DNA from: Anaeramoeba flamelloides
Taxonomy: Eukaryota > Metamonada > Anaeramoebidae
DNA length: 64,000 nucleotides
Assembly: GCA_027625915.1 (NCBI GenBank)
Contig: JANTQA010000015.1
Location: 9,081,001 to 9,145,000 of the forward strand
Direction: 5' to 3'
Every line of letters starts with the position of its first letter. Positions within the stretch are counted from its first letter, which is position 1. The position numbers and the translations under genes are program-made. Below, one piece after another: positions 58,300-64,000 of this stretch. The notes beneath the pieces are model-generated. The model had not been told where the DNA came from, ran no database searches, and saw only the letters and a list, made by a program, of their open reading frames with translations.

Positions 58300-58652
58300 T
58301 CTATGTTGGATTTTTGGATGAAAAAATAAAAAAGAATAATTTTCGAAGGTTTTTATTTTGAAGAAATCTCACTGTTAGTAATTTTGGGAGAGTTTTTCGG
58401 AAATAAATAATCTTTTAGAATTTAATCTTATTCTTTAAATTCAAGAAAAAGAAATTAAATATTAAATCTCTTGAAGATTATAAAAAAATGAAACATTTAT
58501 TTTATTCACAAATAATTTATTAAATTTCTTGAAATTTAAAAGATTAGATAATATTCTTTTTCTTAATATTAAGATGATAAACAACAAATGTTATTATTAA
58601 AATTAGTTATTTGATAATATTTATTTGTACATTTTAATTTTATTAGAATTAT
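58300..58652 (+). repeat. Dispersed ~360 bp repeat, copy 2
   Basis: Partner of 25180-25540. It begins about 50 bp after the foldback element; at the other locus no foldback element precedes it, so the two are separate. Confidence 0.65.
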
Positions 58653-58712
58653 AAATTTGAATTTGGATGATTTGTTTGAAAATCTTTAAAATTTTGAAAA
58701 AAAAATTATAAC

Positions 58713-59239
58713 CTAAATTCCAAAAAATTTGTACATAGATTAAACGGTGGAAAGAATAAAAATACCATACTTTACATTCGATTTCAAAATAATTTTGATT
58801 TTACAAAGTATTTCTTTTTTTGTCTTTTTTTGTTTTTATTTTCATTTCTTTTTTTCAGATAATTAATCTGTTTTGTTAGATCTGGAAAATTTTTTTTCGA
58901 TGATTGATGGAAGAATAGTGTTGAGTTTTTTAAATAGAAAAATCACATACAATCAGTTGATGATATCTTATCATTTGATTGATCAACAATTGTTGGTTAA
59001 ATTTCAACAAATTTTCCAATACAATTTTTGTTCCTCTCTTTTCATTATTTTGGAAACAGCTATTTTTATTTCCCCATTTTATTTTTTTTTCTTTTATTTG
59101 ATAAAAATTATTACTGATAAAAACATTAATAATAGGTAATTAAATGTGTGGTTTTATATAAAGTTTGGAAAAAAATAATAAATTAAGATTTTTTTTGCCT
59201 ATTTTTTATTTTAGGTGTATCCAAATTTTTGGAATGCAG
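58713..59239 (+). mobile_element. MITE family 3, copy 2
   Basis: Starts CTAAATTCCAAAAAATTTG and ends TCCAAATTTTTGGAATGCAG. The interior follows copy 1 at 47805-48329 along its whole length. The 88-codon frame at 58873-59139 is interrupted in copy 1 and is not a gene. Confidence 0.85.
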
Positions 59240-60069
59240 TTTAAATACTATTTATACGTTTAATATTTGGGTTATTTATAACCCACAAAAAAAAAAAAAT
59301 TAAGATTATGTTTTTAGGCATTAATTTTGAATTATCAAATTAAAAAGTAATTTATGGAATTATAAGTTGAATTTTCCGGTTTAAAAAAAAAGGATTTTTG
59401 GAGAATTTTTAATATGTTTGTTTTTTTTTTTTTTATTATATCTGTATGTTTAACAAAAATTAAAACTTTATCCAATCTGTTCTTTGAATAAACAAAGGTC
59501 TTTATTTTAAGTTTAAAATAATTATACTAGTGAAAAAAATATGTGACATTAAAGAAATACTACAAAGAATTTTTAATTGTGAATATTAGTATATAGATGA
59601 GGTTCTGTAATTTCTTTTATTTAAAATCAAACCCTTTTTATAAAAAACCAATTTTTTTATGAACTCTGTAATAAACCTACCTATAGTTCATTACAGTTGC
59701 CATTTTATCGAATACTCAACGGATTGTTAGATGACCAAATCAGATCTACTTATTTTGTAAAACAATTGGGGTTTCTATTCAGGTTTACTAGAGTTTAGAA
59801 AATGATATTGTTTTTTCTTGTTTTCTGATTGATCAAATTGTGTTTTGAACAAGCGTAATTTAATTAATCATTATTTTAATAAGTGTATGGGTTATTATTT
59901 TAGAGGTTTGATTCTTTAAAAAATGATTTGATTTTAAATCAAAGAAATTACAGAACAATTTTCCTAAAGTCCACAATTAAAAATCTTGTCTGGAATTTTT
60001 TTCACTCATATATTATAATTTTTTAGAAATTAAGTAAATTTTTTATATTGAATTATTCCTAAATTGAGT
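59240..60069. other. AT-rich spacer
   Basis: No gene or element recognised. Confidence 0.5.
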
Positions 60070-60880
60070 TGTTTTATTTTTAAAGACTATTTTTTGTACA
60101 CTTATTTTAAAAAGAATAAGATTTCTTTCCACTTTAAATAAAATTATTGTTTTTTGGAAATATTTATTTATTTATTTATTTATTTATTGTGAGAAAGGAG
60201 CAATCAAAGAAAATTTACTAAATAAAAAAAAGAGAAGAAAAATAATTAAAACATTAAAGTAAAAAAAATAATACTATCATTTACATGACCAAATTAAAAA
60301 TTATCCACTTCCTGAAACAGGAAGAGTAAAAACCCGATAGAAAGATTATTAATAATAAGATTCCACAAACTGTGATTAATATGTTGATATTCCATGACTC
60401 CGAAAAGTGGGGCACTATGTACCCGAATTTGTATATTTTTTTACTATTTTAGGAATTTTTTATTTTCTATTTTTTTATTTTCATTTTTTCTTTATTACCT
60501 TAAGTTTTCTAACCATAAGAGATTTGATGAAAAATTCTCGACAAGAACAATAAATTTTGTAATTTTGGTTAACCAGATTAAGGAGTTTTTGAGTATTTTT
60601 TCTCCGGATGCCATTTTTAAATGATTTGGAAATATATTAAATTTTAAATTTTCCAAAATGAGAATAATATACTAAACTTTTAAAAACAATAATTAATTTT
60701 GGAAAATAGCTTTTAAAAGCAAATTTGCTATTATCCCCATCATATTTTTTCAGTGATTTTAATTTCAAGATGTTATAAAGTTTTTTTTGAATTTGTTATG
60801 AAATTTACTTGAATATTTTTTTTTTAGTAAACAATCCCGAAAGGGATTAGTATCTACCAAAGTGAAATCTAAAGAAAAGT
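60070..60880 (+). repeat. Dispersed repeat paired with 25933-26412, split by an insertion
   Basis: The left part (60070-60163) and right part (60625-60880) together follow the copy at 25933-26412. The middle is the SINE-like insertion. This shows the relative age: the repeat was here first. Confidence 0.55.
60164..60624 (-). mobile_element. SINE-like retroposon with 11-bp target duplication
   Basis: TTTGGAAATAT occurs on both sides (60153-60163 and 60625-60635). On the plus strand the insert starts with TTATTTATTTATTTATTTAT, so read on the minus strand it is a ~460 bp unit with an (AAAT)n 3' tail, the hallmark of LINE-mobilised retroposons. The tail-proximal 170 bp matches 47444-47625. The frame at 60394-60624 on the plus strand ends at the insert's border and has no domain. 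No tRNA-like A and B boxes were recognised at the 5' end, so the source RNA is unknown; it could also be a LINE 3' piece of another family. Confidence 0.7.
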
Positions 60881-62989
60881 TTGTTGTTATTGAATGTAAA
60901 TCAGATTACCGTGCCATTGTTGAAATGTATCTTCAAAATCATTTTTAAAAGTGGAGTACTATTTCTTGATCCCATCAACTAAAAATGATCCTTGTATTAG
61001 TAAAAAAATCGGCATTTTCCTGCAAATTCAAAGTCTAAGTCTTTAATTTTCAGAATTCAAACTTGGAAAATATATTTTCTTAAACATGTATTGAAATGCA
61101 AATCAATTGCCAAAAAATTCAATTTTATTAACAAGTACATAATTCATCAAATAGATTCTTTTGACTAATTATTGTTGTTTTATTGAAAATATATTAACGT
61201 TACAGCATATTTTATAAAAAGGAATAATAAAAAAAAAACTAACCAATTGTTTGGGGGTTTTATACTGATAATTATTGGGTTCATCTTTAAATTAAAAAAC
61301 CAACAAAAATAGTTTCTTTTGGAATTTCTAAATAAAAATTATCAAATACTGGAATGCTATAATTTTTTTTTTCTATTTTTAGAGTTGAAGAAAATAAACG
61401 AAAAAAAAAATTCAAACAAGACATTTTTAAGAGTGATAATTTTGAAAAGAATCTAATAATATTAAAGAATAATATTTATAATAGATTTTTTCGAGTCTTA
61501 TGAGCCATGCTTGACTAATATCATCTTACATCCAATTATAAGCTGTATTGGTTATCGAGGAAATTGGGAAATCTATTCCCTAAATTTATTTTTTAAATTT
61601 TGCAAAATTAATGAGTTATCAAATTCAAAAAATTGCAATTTTTAAGGACAATACTTTGATTTGTAAAAGGTCAAATTGGAAATAAATAATATTAATATAT
61701 TTTTGTAATCTCCATAAACTTTACATAATGTACATTTCATTTTCAAAAAAAAATATAAAATTTTCGCAATTTCAACAATTTTCACAATTTTTACCTTTAA
61801 ATACCTGCCATAATTTGATTGTAAGCCAACTATAATTTCTTTTTCAAATCTCTAAATAAAAAAAAAAAAATATGATACCTGTTTGTTACTATTTTTAACA
61901 GTCACTTTTATCACCCTGAAATGTTTGAAAAATTAAACTTGTACTTGAAAAGCTCATAATCATTTATATAAATAATTACTTGGAGTATTTATTTGATAAT
62001 AAACTTCATTTCAAAATCATTATCCCATTAAAAATCAAAATTTGAAAATACTTATTTTTAATAATTGAAGTTATCTATTATAAAAAAAAATTACTTTTTT
62101 CGTATTAAGTTCTATACACCAGAAATATTTGTTTTTTGTCTAAAAATAAAATAAAAAAAAGTAAAAAAAAAAATAAAGAAAAATTAGAGGTATTAATTCT
62201 GAAATTTAGTTTAATTTTTTTTTTGTCCTTAAAGATGAGTTAATAAAGTTGAAACTGGAAATTTTTATCTAATTTCTTCATAATGAAAATTCCTTTTACG
62301 AGTGAATGTCAAATAACACAATAACTCAATTCTCGCCAGTCTGAAACTAAGTCATAAGATTAGATACCTTTATTTATTGTACAATAAAATTTGGATCTAA
62401 TAGTGTTTCTTATTTCAAAGGAAATCGACTACTAAGATTAACATTTAATAGTAAAAGACATCAAATTAGAAAGTGTGGTAAGGTTACTTTCAGAATTAAA
62501 ATAAACCAATATGAATGGAAATATATAGTGGTCTAAAAAACCGTGTTATCTACCTTGATTCTTTTTTAAAAATTATAACTCAAGTTTTTTTTTGTTCCAG
62601 TCTATGAAGAAAACAATTTCTATATACTTTATTTAACCAAATTGAAATTTACTTTTAGGTTAGAAATTGAATTAATGTTAATAACTAAAAAAATATTAAA
62701 TGATTTTGGTCCACCATCAAAACTATATCAACAGAGCCAGTATTGATAAAAAAACATTGATTAAAAGGTGAAACCTTTTATTCAAGGAATTTGAAAAAGA
62801 CACATGAAGAGAATATTATCCAATAGACAACTTTATGAGTTTAAAAAAAAATAAATGAAGGATATCAATAAAAAGAAAATCTGTTTTGAAAAAAAATTGA
62901 AAATGTTGAGATTTGATCGCGAAAAAATCTTTAATTTGAATAACTGAACTATTATTTTCCAAGAGTAAAAAATTATTTGGGGTTTGTCT
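60881..62989. other. AT-rich spacer
   Basis: No clear gene. The minus frame at 62833-63036 is discussed with the next entry. Confidence 0.45.
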
Positions 62990-63184
62990 TCATAAAACAC
63001 CATTATCACTTTCTCTTTTATTTTCATGCACCCCAAAAAATCTTGTGACTTTTAAATGGTTTATTACTTTTTCAACACATTTCGTCTTTAAAAGTGTAGG
63101 AAAGAGTATAAAAGTTTGTTTTAACTGAAAGATTGATGAAAACCATGAGATTTTTTCTTGTGCGATGTCCATCTTGAGACTCAT
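62990..63184 (-). CDS. Possible small first exon, head-to-head with the UBR gene
   Basis: An ATG frame of 64 codons (MSLKMDIAQEKISWFSSIFQ, later FFGVHENKRESDNGVL) with balanced composition. Its start lies 25 bases from the start of the divergent UBR gene. No domain is recognised. It might be the first exon of a divergently transcribed gene or chance coding across the UBR promoter. The frame at 62833-63036 overlaps it in another phase and ends in hydrophobic, F-rich text, so I do not join them. Confidence 0.2.
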   Translation of the reverse strand: MSLKMDIAQEKISWFSSIFQLKQTFILFPTLLKTKCVEKVINHLKVTRFFGVHENKRESDNGVL

Positions 63185-63209
63185 TTTTTTTACTTTTATT
63201 TGCCGTTAA

Positions 63210-63582
63210 ATGGATTATTCTTTCCTTTTACAATCAAACAAATACGAGTCTACCAAGAAAATTCTTCAATCAAACGAATCACTATCAAGCTTTTTAACCT
63301 ATTTAGCAAAAAATTACACAACCATTGACGAGTATCTTGAATGGGTTGATTTTCTTTTGACTGCAAGTGCAAATCCAAAGGAGTTTTATCAAGAACTTAA
63401 AGAGGAAGGTAAAAAAAACTCTGGTTGTTGTAATAAATTTTGGAAGGCTGACACTTGGTTTTATGATTGTAAAACTTGTGAATTGGATTCAACATCTTGC
63501 ATTTGTATAGAATGCTTTCAAAATGGTGATCATGAGGGCCATGATTATAGATTAAAAAAAGGAAGTGTTGGGATGTGTGATT
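63210..63582 (+). CDS. UBR-box E3 ubiquitin ligase, first exon (partial)
   Basis: The ATG at 63210 opens a 124-codon exon ending in a 5' splice site GTAAGA at 63583. A helical lead (1-70) precedes a UBR box: C73, C74, then FWKADTWFYDCKTCELDSTS with C87 and C90, CICIECF with C97, C99 and C102, H108 and H111, and GMCD at 121-124. The next codon is split after its T; a Cys there would complete the family's CDCGD motif. UBR boxes bind N-terminal residues of proteins (N-degrons) in ligases such as UBR1/UBR2, which are usually far longer than 1000 residues, so most of the gene lies beyond the window. The text after 63582 in the same frame turns into phenylalanine-rich intron translation. Confidence 0.85.
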
Positions 63583-64000
63583 GTAAGATCAATTTAGCTT
63601 TCTTTTTTTTTTTATTTTATTTTTGTTTTTTTTTTTGTTTTGGTTCTTTTTTTTATGATTTGGATTTGTTTTTGATCTATTAAAAGTCAAAGTTTGCTTT
63701 AGTTGTGGGTTTCAAAACTAATTCGATTCTTAGATGTCTCCAAATATGACTGTATTTTTTTTTACGATCTACCATAATATTTTTGATTTTTGCATTTTTA
63801 AAAAACAAACTCAAAATCTTATTGATCTATTGGTTTTATAAAAAGACAAAGCAAAGTAGTTTTAAAAAAGTGTGATCAAAAAAGTTTTAAAAATTTCCTG
63901 AAAGGATGATACTCAAGTTTTTCAACTGTTTCTACATGCTTTTGAAAACTTTTTTGTTACATTTTATAAAAAGGAACATCAAATGAATAAAAAAATCAAG
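63583..64000 (+). other. Intron 1 of the UBR gene, and possibly more, to the window edge
   Basis: Starts GTAAGATC and continues T-rich. The nearest upstream-looking acceptor (TTTGCTTTAG at about 63689-63698) would not give the expected GT GG of the CDCGD motif, so the true 3' end was not found and may lie outside. Confidence 0.5.

Noticed and set aside
58873-59139. 88-codon frame as a possible transposase remnant in MITE family 3
   Set aside because: The equivalent stretch of the other copy (47805-48329) does not stay open and no transposase motif is visible.
63583-63683. Extension of the UBR frame past the Cys-rich region (KINLAFFFFLFYFCFF...)
   Set aside because: It begins exactly at a GTAAGA splice donor and is F-rich translation of a T-rich intron.

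Overview
This is a strongly AT-rich nuclear DNA window from a unicellular eukaryote. The evidence is a spliced cytosolic ribosomal protein gene (eS8), GT-AG introns, ubiquitin-system and SPRY proteins, and proteins full of K/E, N, RG and SD runs. Stops are ordinary and no codon reassignment shows. The sparse gene layout and the lysine-rich protein style, with a vWA/alpha-kinase-like gene, an AN1 finger gene, a U-box gene and a SPRY gene, recall amoeboid protists such as Anaeramoeba. That placement is an inference from style only.

About eight host genes lie in 64 kb. Seven are on the minus strand: an RG/RRM RNA-binding protein (7992-10610), eS8 in three exons (16311-17336), a ZFAND2-type AN1 zinc-finger protein with four FDPF motifs (23655-24845), a very lysine-rich protein ending in a degenerate vWA/alpha-kinase-like region and a zinc ribbon (30230-33970), a small SPRY protein (38795-39310), a ubiquitin-like protein (44434-44769) and a U-box protein with a chain of PH-like modules (53434-57084). 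At the right edge, on the plus strand, lies the first exon of a UBR-box E3 ligase (63210-63582), whose remainder lies beyond the intron or the window. Four of the eight belong to ubiquitin biology. Nothing shows that they act as a cluster.

The long spacers are crowded with decayed mobile DNA. There are two 5'-truncated or decayed LINE copies (about 1509-2133 and 17650-19612). The second sits inside a long-terminal-inverted-repeat (foldback) element, of which an intact-looking relative lies at 57680-58252. Four families of short terminal-inverted-repeat elements (MITEs) are present: a ~195 bp family (two copies), a ~430 bp family (three), a ~525 bp family (two) and a 402 bp singleton. A SINE-like retroposon with a (TTTA)n end and an 11-bp target duplication (60164-60624) is nested in another dispersed repeat. 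Three clusters of palindromic repeats (5866-6480, 35028-36830, 51430-51990) share a hairpin core. Further diverged dispersed repeats pair distant parts of the window.

I found no tRNA, rRNA, CRISPR array or viral element. The best candidates for something undescribed are the pseudokinase-like vWA/alpha-kinase protein, the FDPF-AN1 fusion, the U-box/PH-like array and the nested LINE-in-foldback structure. All comparisons between repeats were made by eye, so identities and edges are approximate.
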